A DNA stretch of 64,000 nt from Cupriavidus sp. (lineage in GTDB: Bacteria; Pseudomonadota; Gammaproteobacteria; Burkholderiales; Burkholderiaceae): the NCBI GenBank assembly GCA_031180665.1, contig JAPSLP010000006.1, forward strand, positions 62,001 through 126,000. The letters run 5' to 3'. This document shows, piece after piece, positions 1-9,679 of the stretch. The first letter of the stretch is position 1; each line of letters starts with the position of its first letter. A program made the translations under genes and the position numbers. The notes below the pieces were generated by a model that ran no database searches, had not been told where the DNA came from, and saw only the letters and a list, made by a program, of their open reading frames with translations.

Positions 1-804
1 TCGACCATTCCTGCCGCCGACATCTACGAGAACGAAGGCGTCGTGATGGTGACGCCGTCGGCCACCGCGCCGCAGCTGACCGAAGGCAAGAAGCGCAAGA
101 TGATCTTCCGCACGATCGGCCGTGACGACCAGCAGGGTCCGGCCGCCGCGCAGTACATCATCGGCAAGGTCAAGCCCAAGAAGGTTGCCGTGCTGCATGA
201 CAAGCAGTCGTACGGCCAGGGCATCGCCGCCTCGGTGCGCAAGGACCTGGAAGCGGCCAAGATCCCCGTGGTGCTGTTCGAAGGCATCAACGCCGGCGAT
301 TCGGACTACTCGGCTGTGATCACCAAGCTGAAGTCGCAGGGCGTGGACTTCGTCTACTTCGGCGGCTATCACCCCGAGATGGGCCTGCTGCTGCGCCAGG
401 CGCGCGAGCAGGGCGTCAAGGCGACGTTCATGGGACCGGAAGGCGTGGGCAACAAGGACGTCACCGCGATTGCCGGTCCGGCTTCCGAAGGCATGCTGGT
501 CACGCTGCCGGCCGACTTCTCGGCCGATCCGGCCAACGCGGCGCTGGTCAAGGCCTTCGCCGACAAGAAGCGCGATCCGAACGGTCCGTTCCAGATGCCG
601 GCCTACGCGGGCGTCAAGATCATCGCCGACGCCATCGCGGGCGCCAAGAGCACCGATCCGACCAAGGTCGCGGCGTACATGCACAAGAACGCCTTCCAGA
701 CCCCGATCGGCAAGGTGGAATACGACGCGCAAGGCGACCTCAAGTCGTTCAAGTTCGTCGTCTTCACCTGGCACAAGGACGCCACCAAGACGGCCGCCAA
801 CTGA
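1..804 (+). CDS. livK: Branched-chain amino acid ABC transporter substrate-binding protein, 5' truncated
   Basis: This periplasmic binding protein of the type I fold (LivK/LivJ group) would deliver branched-chain amino acids or related amides to the LivHMGF transporter encoded directly downstream. The reading frame is open from the first base of the window, so the signal peptide and N-terminus lie outside it; the first in-window Met (base 43) is internal. Visible family features include a YGQGIA segment following a VAVLHDKQ strand, a DFVYFGGYHPE hinge-region segment, and a C-terminal GKVEYDAQGD followed by a strand rich in F and V. The stop is at 802-804 and a strong terminator follows. The substrate cannot be deduced; leucine/isoleucine/valine is the default, but many Burkholderiales paralogues carry amides or aromatic acids. 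Confidence 0.92.
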   Translation, partial: STIPAADIYENEGVVMVTPSATAPQLTEGKKRKMIFRTIGRDDQQGPAAAQYIIGKVKPKKVAVLHDKQSYGQGIAASVRKDLEAAKIPVVLFEGINAGDSDYSAVITKLKSQGVDFVYFGGYHPEMGLLLRQAREQGVKATFMGPEGVGNKDVTAIAGPASEGMLVTLPADFSADPANAALVKAFADKKRDPNGPFQMPAYAGVKIIADAIAGAKSTDPTKVAAYMHKNAFQTPIGKVEYDAQGDLKSFKFVVFTWHKDATKTAAN

Positions 805-824
805 TCGCCGGCGCGGTCCGTGCC

Positions 825-856
825 AACGCCCCGTTCGTCACCGAACGGGGCGTTTT
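825..856 (+). terminator. Rho-independent terminator after livK
   Basis: Perfect 13-bp inverted repeat (825-837 with 842-854), 4-nt loop, running into TTTT. It lies 20 bases after the livK stop and 132 bases before livH. It probably makes the binding protein more abundant than the membrane components by partial termination. Confidence 0.85.
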
Positions 857-988
857 GATATGCCGGGCCGCTTCGATCGCGCCCTTCCCCGCGCGGGAGG
901 GGCCCGCCGCGACAGGCACGCCGGCCTCACCGAACCGGCCCCGACGGGCTGAACCCGGCCGACGTGCAGTACAGACGGGACGTACCCC

Positions 989-1915
989 ATGAACGAATTC
1001 CTACCTCAATTCACCCAGCAGCTGGTCAACGGCCTGACGCTGGGTGCGATCTATGCGCTGATCGCCATCGGCTACACGATGGTCTACGGCATCATCGGCA
1101 TGATCAATTTCGCCCACGGCGAGATCTACATGATCGGCGCCTATGTGGGCCTGGTGACGCTGACCGCCATCGGCGTGGCGGCCGGCTATCCGCTGCCGCT
1201 GGTGCTGGGCGCCGCGCTGCTGGTATCGGTGATCGTCACCGGCCTGTACGGCTTCGCGGTCGAGCGGGTCGCCTACCGGCCGCTGCGAGGCGGACCGCGG
1301 CTGGTGCCCCTGATCTCCGCGATCGGCATGTCGATCTTCCTGCAGAACTACGTGCAGATCGGCCAGGGCGCGCGCGACGTGTCGGTGCCGGTGCTGATCA
1401 GCGGCGCGCTCGAGCTCCAGATGGGCGGCGATTTCACGGTGACCGTGCCGTACTCGCGCCTGCTGATCGTCGGCGTGACGCTGGTGCTGATGATCGCGCT
1501 GACGCTGTTCATCGGCCACTCCCGCATGGGCCGCGCCTGCCGCGCTTGCGCCGAGGACATGCGCATGGCCAATCTGCTGGGCATCGATACCAACCGCGTG
1601 ATCTCGTTCACCTTCGTGCTGGGCGCGATGCTGGCCGCCGCGGGCGGCGTGCTGATCGGGCTGAGCATCGGCAAGCTGAACCCCTTCATCGGCTTCGTCG
1701 CCGGCATCAAGGCCTTCACGGCGGCGGTGCTGGGCGGCATCGGCAGCATTCCGGGCGCCATGCTCGGCGGCGTGCTGCTGGGGCTGGCCGAGACCTTCGC
1801 CTCGGGCTATATGCCGGCCGAATACAAGGACGTGGTTGCGTTCGGCCTGCTGGTGCTGATCCTGCTGTTCCGTCCCACCGGCCTGCTCGGCAAGCCGGAT
1901 GTGGAAAAAGTCTGA
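989..1915 (+). CDS. livH: Branched-chain amino acid ABC transporter permease LivH
   Basis: Inner-membrane permease of 308 residues, one of the two membrane subunits of the Liv importer. The sequence is hydrophobic throughout, with about eight membrane segments. It begins with the typical [34 protein letters not shown] block (about residues 11-46), which marks the LivH family, and carries the EAA-like cytoplasmic loop around [16 protein letters not shown]. Length matches E. coli LivH (308). The start ATG at 989 is preceded by a modest GGGA. The gene is followed after 10 bases by livM, whose Shine-Dalgarno overlaps the livH stop. Confidence 0.95.
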   Translation: MNEFLPQFTQQLVNGLTLGAIYALIAIGYTMVYGIIGMINFAHGEIYMIGAYVGLVTLTAIGVAAGYPLPLVLGAALLVSVIVTGLYGFAVERVAYRPLRGGPRLVPLISAIGMSIFLQNYVQIGQGARDVSVPVLISGALELQMGGDFTVTVPYSRLLIVGVTLVLMIALTLFIGHSRMGRACRACAEDMRMANLLGIDTNRVISFTFVLGAMLAAAGGVLIGLSIGKLNPFIGFVAGIKAFTAAVLGGIGSIPGAMLGGVLLGLAETFASGYMPAEYKDVVAFGLLVLILLFRPTGLLGKPDVEKV

Positions 1916-1925
1916 GGAGCGCGCC

Positions 1926-3166
<1,241 letters not shown>

Positions 3167-3170
<4 letters not shown>

Positions 3171-3943
3171 GTGCACAAAGCGCAGAACTGTTGAAAGTGT
3201 CCGGCCTGCAGATGCGCTTCGGCGGCCTGCTGGCGGTGGACGGCATCGATTTCAGCGTCCGCAACGACGAGGTGTTCGCCATCATCGGGCCGAACGGCGC
3301 GGGCAAGACCACGGTGTTCAATTGCGTCGGCGGCTTCTACAAGCCCACCGCCGGCGAGGTGATGCTGGACGACCGGCCCATCGCCGGCCTGCCGAGCCAC
3401 ATGGTGGCGCGCCAGGGGCTGGTCCGCACGTTCCAGAACATCCGGCTGTTCAAGAACCTGACGGTGGTCGAGAACCTGATGGTGGCCCAGCATCGCCGCG
3501 TCAAATCGGGGCTGCTGCACGGGCTGTTCGCCACGCCCGCCTATCGCCGCGCGGAGCGCGAGGCGCTGGGCCGCGCGGCCGAATGGCTCGACCGCATGGG
3601 CCTTCGCGCGGTGGCCAACCGCGAGGCCGGCACGCTGTCGTACGGCCACCAGCGGCGGCTGGAGATCGCGCGCTGCATGATCACGCAGCCGCGCCTGCTG
3701 ATGCTGGACGAACCCGCCGCGGGCCTGAACCCGCAGGAAAAGGTCGAGCTCAAGATGCTGATCGACCAGCTGCGGCGCGAGTTCGGCATCGCCGTGCTGC
3801 TGATCGAGCATGACATGAGCCTGGTGATGGGCGTGTCCGACCGCATTCTGGTGATGGAGCACGGCCGCCCGATCACCATCGGCAAACCCGAGGACGTGCG
3901 CAACGACCCGCGCGTGATCAAGGCATACCTGGGAGAGGACTGA
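3167..3943 (+). CDS. livG: Branched-chain amino acid ABC transporter ATP-binding protein LivG
   Basis: Cytoplasmic ATPase of 258 residues. Walker A is GPNGAGKT (residues 41-48); the signature segment is [13 protein letters not shown], a variant with Y-G-H where LSGG is usual, which is common in LivG; Walker B is [13 protein letters not shown]. The ATG at 3167 overlaps the livM stop, indicating translational coupling, and the stop overlaps the livF start (TGATG at 3941-3945). The open frame continues far upstream inside livM but only as a shadow. Confidence 0.95.
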
Positions 3944-4644
3944 TGCTGAAGCTGGAACAGGTCCATACCCATTACGGCGCCGTCGAGGCGCTGTGTGGCG
4001 TATCGATCGAGGTCAACCAGGGTGAGATCGTCACGCTGATCGGCAGCAACGGCGCGGGCAAGACCACGCTGATGATGACCATTTGCGGCAGCCCGCGCGC
4101 GTCCAGCGGGCGCGTACTGTTCGAGGGCCGCGACATCACCGGCTGCTCCACGCACGAGATCATGCGCATGGGCATGGCGATCTCGCCCGAGGGCCGGCGC
4201 GTGTTCCCCAGCCTGACCGTGCTGGAGAACCTGAAGATGGGCGCGTTCTTCGCGAAGCGCGAGGAGATCGAGGCGGGCATCGAGCATGTGTTCAAGCTGT
4301 TCCCGCGGCTGGAGCAGCGCGCCTCGCAGCGCGCCGGCACCATGTCCGGTGGCGAGCAGCAGATGCTGGCGATCGGCCGCGCGCTGATGAGCCGGCCGCG
4401 GCTGCTGCTGCTCGACGAGCCGACCCTGGGCCTGGCGCCGATGATCATCGCGCAGATCTTCGACATCATCCGCACCATCCGCGAGGATGGCGTGACGGTG
4501 TTCCTGGTCGAGCAGAACGCCAACAAGGCGCTGCAGGTGGCCGACCGCGGCTATGTGCTGGAAACCGGCAGGGTAGTGCTGGCCGACACCGGCGCGAACC
4601 TGCTGGCCAACGACCAGGTGCGCAACGCGTATCTGGGCGGCTAG
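3943..4644 (+). CDS. livF: Branched-chain amino acid ABC transporter ATP-binding protein LivF
   Basis: Second ATPase of the Liv importer, 233 residues (E. coli LivF 237). Walker A is GSNGAGKT (34-41), the signature is MSGGEQQMLAIGRAL, and Walker B is LLLLDEPTLGLAP. It starts inside the livG stop codon and is the last gene of the operon; a GC-rich hairpin follows. A second, separately encoded LivF lies at 62.6-63.3 kb. Confidence 0.95.
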   Translation: MLKLEQVHTHYGAVEALCGVSIEVNQGEIVTLIGSNGAGKTTLMMTICGSPRASSGRVLFEGRDITGCSTHEIMRMGMAISPEGRRVFPSLTVLENLKMGAFFAKREEIEAGIEHVFKLFPRLEQRASQRAGTMSGGEQQMLAIGRALMSRPRLLLLDEPTLGLAPMIIAQIFDIIRTIREDGVTVFLVEQNANKALQVADRGYVLETGRVVLADTGANLLANDQVRNAYLGG

Positions 4645-4683
4645 GGCCCGGTTTTTCGGGGCAAGGCACCGGAGCGTGCCACC

Positions 4684-4731
4684 GGCCCGGCCACCGCAGC
4701 CTACCGAGGCGGCGGTGGCCGGGCCGCTTTC
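4684..4731 (+). terminator. Probable terminator after livF
   Basis: Perfect 14-bp GC-rich inverted repeat (4684-4697 with 4712-4725), followed by GCTTTCCTTCC. The stem is strong but the T-tract is interrupted. Its position, 40 bases after the livF stop and before the feoA promoter, fits a terminator. Confidence 0.6.
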
Positions 4732-4806
4732 CTTCCGGCCGCCGCACGGGATTGCGCGCGGCACCCCACGCCAGTACGGCACATGGAGCGGGAGTGAATG
4801 CAGTAC

Positions 4807-4825
4807 AATGCAAACGATTCTCATC
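4807..4825 (+). promoter_or_regulatory. Fur-box-like operator upstream of feoA
   Basis: The 15-base core TGCAAACGATTCTCA (4809-4823) matches the 7-1-7 Fur consensus at ten of fourteen defined positions. It sits 82 bases before the feoA start, where the promoter would be expected. A related core (GAACGATTCGCA) lies before the TonB receptor at 30.3 kb. Iron-dependent repression of feo genes by Fur is established in many bacteria; binding here is inferred. Confidence 0.6.
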
Positions 4826-4906
4826 TACGCCCGCTGATTCATCACTAAGCAAGCGGTCAGGTAGTACCGGCGCCACGCCGGCAACCCGCCCGCGGGACCA
4901 AAGCAC

Positions 4907-5194
4907 ATGCGCTTGTCAGAATTGCCGCGGCGCACCGCGGCCATCGTACTGTCGGTCGACGACAGCACCCCAAACGATCCCATCGCCCGACGCCTGCGCG
5001 AACTCGGCTTCGTACCCGGCGAGGCCGTGCAGATCATCACCTTCGGCCCGTTCGGCAAGGACCCGCTGGTCGCCCAGGTCGGCAGCACGCGCTTTGCGCT
5101 GCGCCGCGCCGAAGCGGCCCGCGTGACGGTGCAGCCCGAGGGTGCACGCGCCGGCAATGCGGCCGATGCGCCCAATACAGCCAGTACCGCATGA
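4907..5194 (+). CDS. feoA: Ferrous iron transport protein A
   Basis: Small cytoplasmic SH3-like protein of 95 residues that assists FeoB-dependent Fe(II) uptake. It shows the usual FeoA arrangement: RRLRELGFVPGEAVQIITFGPFGKDPLVAQVGSTRFALRRAEAARV (about residues 27-75). A C-terminal tail of about 15 residues rich in A, N and T makes it longer than the usual 75-80. The ATG at 4907 is 82 bases after the Fur-like box. The stop overlaps the feoB start (ATGA at 5191-5194), so the two are translationally coupled. Confidence 0.93.
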   Translation: MRLSELPRRTAAIVLSVDDSTPNDPIARRLRELGFVPGEAVQIITFGPFGKDPLVAQVGSTRFALRRAEAARVTVQPEGARAGNAADAPNTASTA

Positions 5195-7104
5195 AGCGGA
5201 CCGATTCGAATTACGCCATGTCCGTCGCTACTTCTCCCGCCACTCCCGCTTCCGCCGCCACCGCGCAGGCGCCGCTGCGCGTCGCGCTGGTCGGCAACCC
5301 CAATTGCGGCAAGACCGCGCTGTTCAACCGGCTGACCGGCAGCCGCCAGAAGGTGGCCAACTACGCCGGCGTCACGGTCGAGCGCAAGGAAGGCTATTTC
5401 GTCGCGCCCTCCGGCCGGCAGGTCCGCATCCTCGATCTGCCGGGCGCCTACAGCCTGCACGCGACCAGCCTGGACGAGGCCATCACGCGCGATGTCTGTA
5501 TGGGCAACCGCGCCGGCGAGGCCAGGCCCGAGCTGCTGGTGTCGGTGGTCGATGCCACCAATCTGCGCCTGCACCTGCGCTTCGTGCTGGAACTTCGCCG
5601 CCTCGGCCTGCCGATGGTGGTGGTGCTCAATATGAGCGACGCCGCCGAACGCCGCGGCATCCGCATCGACCGCGACAAGCTCGCCGCCGCGCTGGGCGTG
5701 CCGGTGGTGCAGACGGTCGCCGTGCGGCGCGGTGGCGCCGCGGCACTGCTGTCGGTACTGGACGGCGCGCTGCCGTCTGCCCCGCCGCCTCTGCCGGCCC
5801 CCGCCGACGACTTCGACACGCATGCCGAGGTCAAGCGCCTGCTCGACGCGGCGGTGGCGATGCCGACCGCGTCGGCCAGCCTCGAAGATCGCATCGACCG
5901 CGTGGTGCTGCATCCCGTGTTCGGCCTGGCGATCCTCGCCGTGCTGCTGTTCCTGATGTTCCAGGCGGTGTTCTCGTGGGCCGAGCCGATCATGGAAGGC
6001 ATCGAGGGCGGCGTGGCCTATGCCGGCGAGCTGGTCGGCGGCCTGCTGCCCGACGGACTGCTGCGCAGCCTGATCGTCGACGGCCTGATCGCGGGCCTGG
6101 GCAGCGTGGTGGTGTTCCTGCCGCAGATCCTGATCCTGTTCCTGTTCATCCTGACACTGGAGGAATCGGGCTATCTGCCGCGCGCGGCCTTCCTGCTCGA
6201 TCGCCTGATGATGGGCGCAGGACTGTCGGGCCGATCGTTCATCCCGCTGCTGTCGAGCTTCGCCTGCGCGATTCCCGGCATCATGGCGACCCGCACGATC
6301 CAGGACCCGCGCGATCGGCTGACCACGATCCTGGTCGCGCCGCTGATGACGTGCTCGGCGCGGCTGCCGGTCTATGCGCTGCTGATCGGCGCCTTCATTC
6401 CGGCCGACACGGTGATGGGCGTGTTCAACCTGCAGGGGCTGGTGCTGTTCGCGCTCTATGTGGCCGGCATCGTCAGCGCGCTGGTCGTCGCCTATGCGCT
6501 GAAGTTCTTCCGCCGCGACCGCACCGAGCATCCGCTGCTGATGGAGCTGCCGGCCTACCGCATTCCGAATCCGCGCGACGTGGCGATCGGCCTGTGGGAA
6601 CGCGCCCGCATCTTCCTGTCGCGCGTCGGCAAGGTGATCCTGACGCTGACCGTGCTGCTGTGGTTCCTGGCCACCTTCCCGGCCCCGCCCGAAGGCGCCA
6701 CCCTTCCGCCGATCGACTACAGCTTCGCCGGCATGATCGGCCACGCGCTGGAAAAGGTGTTCGCGCCGGTCGGCTTCAACTGGCAGATCTGTATCGCGCT
6801 GGTGCCAGGTCTGGCCGCGCGCGAGGTCGCGGTCGGCGCGCTGGCGACCGTCTACGCGCTGTCCGGCAGCGAGGATACGGTGGCCGCGCAGCTGGCGCCG
6901 ATGATCGCGGCGCAGTGGTCGCTGGCCACCGCGCTGGCGCTGCTGGCGTGGTTCGTGTTCGCGCCGCAGTGCATCTCGACGCTGGCCGTGATTCGCCGCG
7001 AGACCAACTCGTGGAAGGTGATGGCGGCCTCCACGCTCTATCTCGCGGGCCTGGGCTACCTGGCGGCATTCGTCACCTATCGCGTGGCGCTGCTGTTCAG
7101 CTGA
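5191..7104 (+). CDS. feoB: Fe(2+) transporter permease subunit FeoB
   Basis: Inner-membrane ferrous iron transporter with an N-terminal G domain, 637 residues. This is shorter than E. coli FeoB (773) but usual for Burkholderiales. G-domain motifs: G1 GNPNCGKT (35-42), G3 DLPG (82-85), G4 NMSD (147-150). The membrane part carries the conserved GLSGRSFIPLLSSFACAIPG core with its Cys, and the paired Gate repeats. The ATG at 5191 overlaps the feoA stop; an in-frame ATG at 5218 is an alternative that would remove nine poorly conserved residues. Confidence 0.96.
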   Translation: MKRTDSNYAMSVATSPATPASAATAQAPLRVALVGNPNCGKTALFNRLTGSRQKVANYAGVTVERKEGYFVAPSGRQVRILDLPGAYSLHATSLDEAITRDVCMGNRAGEARPELLVSVVDATNLRLHLRFVLELRRLGLPMVVVLNMSDAAERRGIRIDRDKLAAALGVPVVQTVAVRRGGAAALLSVLDGALPSAPPPLPAPADDFDTHAEVKRLLDAAVAMPTASASLEDRIDRVVLHPVFGLAILAVLLFLMFQAVFSWAEPIMEGIEGGVAYAGELVGGLLPDGLLRSLIVDGLIAGLGSVVVFLPQILILFLFILTLEESGYLPRAAFLLDRLMMGAGLSGRSFIPLLSSFACAIPGIMATRTIQDPRDRLTTILVAPLMTCSARLPVYALLIGAFIPADTVMGVFNLQGLVLFALYVAGIVSALVVAYALKFFRRDRTEHPLLMELPAYRIPNPRDVAIGLWERARIFLSRVGKVILTLTVLLWFLATFPAPPEGATLPPIDYSFAGMIGHALEKVFAPVGFNWQICIALVPGLAAREVAVGALATVYALSGSEDTVAAQLAPMIAAQWSLATALALLAWFVFAPQCISTLAVIRRETNSWKVMAASTLYLAGLGYLAAFVTYRVALLFS

Positions 7105-7121
7105 GGCAGCCGGGAGCCATC

Positions 7122-7442
7122 ATGTCGCTCTATCACGTCATCGAATCCGTGCTGGTGCCGCTGATCGTGCTGGCATGCGCGCTGTCGGTGGCGGCGCGCT
7201 ATATGCCGCGCACGCGCGAGCGCGCCAAGGCCGCGCTGGCCGCCAGCCTCGGCGGCGCGCAGGCGCGCGGATGGCGCGCGCGGCTGGTGGCACGGCTCGC
7301 GCCGCAGGCGGTGGCGTCGGGCTGCGCCAGCGGTTGCGACAGCGGCGGCTGCAACAGCTGCGACAGCAATACATCGAGCCCGGCACCGGCCGCGCAGGAG
7401 AAACCGATCCGTATCGTGCGCAAGCCGCAGGGCAAGGGCTAG
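7122..7442 (+). CDS. Small Cys-rich membrane protein downstream of feoB (DUF6587-like)
   Basis: Protein of 106 residues with one N-terminal membrane helix (about residues 8-26), a basic stretch, and a Cys/Gly/Ser cluster with five Cys near the C-terminus (GCASGCDSGGCNSCDS, about residues 67-82). From memory it resembles the DUF6587 proteins that follow feoB in beta-proteobacteria; this assignment is not checked. It sits 17 bases after feoB and before a terminator, so it is the third gene of the feo operon and occupies the place of feoC in enterics. The Cys cluster could bind iron or an Fe-S centre, as proposed for FeoC, but that is inference. Confidence 0.75.
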   Translation: MSLYHVIESVLVPLIVLACALSVAARYMPRTRERAKAALAASLGGAQARGWRARLVARLAPQAVASGCASGCDSGGCNSCDSNTSSPAPAAQEKPIRIVRKPQGKG

Positions 7443-7486
7443 GCCGCGATACGCGACCACGCGCGCCGTAGCACGCCGTAGTAGAG

Positions 7487-7510
7487 AGGGCCAGCTTTTG
7501 CTGGCCCTTT
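7487..7510 (+). terminator. Rho-independent terminator of the feo operon
   Basis: Inverted repeat of 9 bp (7487-7495 with 7500-7508) around a TTTT loop, followed by a short T-run. It lies 45 bases after the last feo-operon stop. The rest of the gap to 7670 shows no gene. Confidence 0.75.
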
Positions 7511-7670
7511 GCTTTGGGTCAAACCGGTTCGCCTGTACCAGGGGCACACTGGACCTGGAATGTGCCACGCAGAAACGGGTACGCCAGCCCTTTTGCGAGC
7601 TGGCAGGAACGCCCCCAAGGCGCATTGCCATGGGGGCGTTCCGGTGGGTGCGCGGCACCCTTGCACGGCC

Positions 7671-9065
7671 TCAGATCGCGGTGCCAGCAATCGTCACCGA
7701 CAGCCGTTGCCCGCTCTTCCTGACGCTGCAGCTCGCGGTCAGCGAGAAGTCCCCCGGGGTCAACGGCGTCACGCCCACCTGGCCCGGATGCGTGGCCGGA
7801 GTGACAGCGATATTGCCCGCCTGCTGCCAGTCCCATGCCTCGCATTCGAGGAAGGTCAGCGCGTTGCCGCGATGCCTGACAGTCGCCGTGACCGGGATCG
7901 GTAGCGGCGGCATCGTCGCGATGCGCAGCGGTTGCGGGCCGTCGTAGACCAGCGCCCAGGTCGGCTGCTCGGTCACGGTCAGGCCGGCGCTCGGCGTGGC
8001 GTCGAGCGCCTTGCTGGTGGCGGTGATCTTCAACAGGCTCTGCAGCGGATCGGCCCCATTGGGACGGCTGGTGTTCAGCGTGAAGCCGCGCGCGCTCGCG
8101 GCGGGCTGGACCGACAGTGACGGCGAGGTGGTGGCGTACGACCATTGGCCATCGAACTGGGCCGTCGCATCGGTGCCGTCGCTGCGCATCACCCGCGCGG
8201 ACAGCGTTGCGGGATAGCCGTTCAGGATCGAGATGGCATCGATCGGCGCGCCGTTGCGCAGCAGCTCCAGCGTGTAGGCATAGCTGCCGTTCTTCAGCAC
8301 GACCACGGCGATCCGCGCGGCCAGCGCGATGCCATTGGGCGCCGTCACGCCGACCGTGACGGTGCCCTCGACCGTGCTGGTGGTGGACGGATTGACCCCG
8401 TGCAGCGTCGCGCGCTCGCGATCCGCACTGAGCTGTATGCCGGCGGCCAAGCTTGCCCAGGCCCAGTCGTGCACGGCGGCGGACACATCGACGCCGTCGC
8501 CATCGATCAGCGTGGCGCGGATCTGCCGGGTCTCGCCGTTGGCCAGCGTCAGCAGCGGATGCGAGATCGCGAGGCTGTAATGGTGGCTGGCGGCGACCGT
8601 GATCGTGGCCGTCTGCACCGGCAGCGCGATCGCCTTGCCGTCGGCACCGTTGACGGTCGCGGCGAGCTGCACGTTGACGGTACCCGGCGCGATGCCGGTC
8701 ACGACAGCGGCACCGGCGACGTCAGCGCTCGGTGTCACCGTCGCGACGGCCGGATCGGAAGAGGTCCAGGCATAGCTGGCCTGGGCAGTGACGTCCTTGC
8801 CGTTGCTGTCGACCACGACCGCTGCAAGCGTCAGCGTGCGGCCCACGCCGACCTGTCCCGCCGATTGCCCGAGTGTCACGGTATAGCTGACCGTCGTGGG
8901 CGACCCCGTGGACCCCGGTCCCGCAGATCCGCCCGAACCGGAGCCCGAACTCGGACCCGCTCCCGGGCCATCGCCACCGCCGCCTCCGCCGCATGCGGCC
9001 AGTACCATCGCTGTCAGCGTCGCCGCGACCCAGGCGAGCGCCTTCGACCCCGTTCCCGTTCTCAT
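7671..9065 (-). CDS. Putative lipoprotein with bacterial Ig-like (Big_2-type) repeats
   Basis: Protein of 464 residues with a lipoprotein signal: basic N-terminus, hydrophobic helix and lipobox LAAC with the modified Cys at residue 25, followed by a poly-Gly/Ser/Pro linker. The remainder is beta-rich with at least two Ig-like units; SYTVTLGQSAGQVGVGRTLTLAAVVVDSNGKDVTAQASYAWTSSDPAVATV (about residues 58-108) is characteristic of Big_2-type domains. It is expected to be anchored in the outer membrane or periplasm. No enzymatic motif is seen. It stands alone between the feo operon and leuA. Confidence 0.75.
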   Translation of the reverse strand: MRTGTGSKALAWVAATLTAMVLAACGGGGGGDGPGAGPSSGSGSGGSAGPGSTGSPTTVSYTVTLGQSAGQVGVGRTLTLAAVVVDSNGKDVTAQASYAWTSSDPAVATVTPSADVAGAAVVTGIAPGTVNVQLAATVNGADGKAIALPVQTATITVAASHHYSLAISHPLLTLANGETRQIRATLIDGDGVDVSAAVHDWAWASLAAGIQLSADRERATLHGVNPSTTSTVEGTVTVGVTAPNGIALAARIAVVVLKNGSYAYTLELLRNGAPIDAISILNGYPATLSARVMRSDGTDATAQFDGQWSYATTSPSLSVQPAASARGFTLNTSRPNGADPLQSLLKITATSKALDATPSAGLTVTEQPTWALVYDGPQPLRIATMPPLPIPVTATVRHRGNALTFLECEAWDWQQAGNIAVTPATHPGQVGVTPLTPGDFSLTASCSVRKSGQRLSVTIAGTAI

Positions 9066-9351
9066 GATGTCTCCCCGTTTGCTGGGCCAATGTCCCCCTT
9101 CAGGCTAGGCGCGACGCGCGCGCCGCTGTACCGGCCAGGCGGTGGACGATGACAGCCGTTTGCGTGCGGCAGCGCGCGTTCCGGTACGAGGCCGGCAGTC
9201 CGGCCTCATCCATTTGGCCGAGGCCGCTGCGTGGTGGCGCAACGCAGCAGCACCGATGCGCGCTTGACGAGTCGACGCTCGATGCACTACGCTTTGTGAC
9301 CTCTACACCGTCATCTCGTCGAATCCCGACACCCTCACACCAGCCAGCCCG

Positions 9352-9519
9352 ATGTCCGTTGCGCCGACCGTCCACCGCCAAGCCGCCGATGCCCTGCGCA
9401 TCGCCGCGTCGGTGCGCGCGCGTCGTGCGGCCGCCATCGATGGCCTCGGCTCGGTCCTTGCGCTCGCCTGCGCGCTCTCCTCGCTACAACTAGACCTACC
9501 GATCGGTTGCCGGGCCTAG
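9352..9519 (+). CDS. leuL: Putative leucine leader peptide (leuA attenuator)
   Basis: A 55-codon ORF (ATG 9352, TAG 9517) ends 160 bases before leuA. Its last third is rich in Leu codons (CTC, CTT, CTC, CTC, then CTA at 9484, 9490 and 9496). CTA is very rare in this GC-rich sequence, so three in fifteen bases is striking. A terminator-like hairpin follows directly. This is the arrangement expected of a transcription attenuator in which ribosome stalling at Leu codons allows leuA expression. The ORF has no clear Shine-Dalgarno, and a shorter start (GTG 9412) is possible. The gene symbol is by analogy only. Confidence 0.5.
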   Translation: MSVAPTVHRQAADALRIAASVRARRAAAIDGLGSVLALACALSSLQLDLPIGCRA

Positions 9520-9555
9520 CGCCCCGTGGCAGTTCGGCAGCCTGTCGCCACTTTT
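9506..9555 (+). terminator. Putative leuA attenuator (terminator with competing stem)
   Basis: A 5-bp GC-rich stem (GTGGC 9526-9530 with GCCAC 9547-9551) runs into TTTT (9552-9555), seven bases after the leader stop codon. A competing pairing, 9506-9512 with 9535-9541 (7 bp including one G-U), would exclude the terminator. The terminator stem is short, so folding needs calculation. Confidence 0.42.
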
Positions 9556-9679
9556 CCGTTCGCATTGGCACGCCGCCATCGCCCTCGATTGCGGTCCTGA
9601 TCGGCATTCGATCGTTCGCTCGCCATGCGTCCCGCTTTTTCTTTTGTTATCGCGCTTCCCTCGCGAGGAGGACCCGTTC

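Noticed and set aside
4825-6744. A 639-codon minus-strand frame opposite feoB
   Set aside because: Composition is typical of an antisense shadow (poly His/Gln/Arg) and feoA/feoB are unambiguous on the plus strand.
9625-9679. Start of leuA at 9644 or an ORF from 9625
   Set aside because: A strong GAGGAGGA lies just before ATG 9680, which gives the family-typical N-terminus; the earlier frames are not supported.
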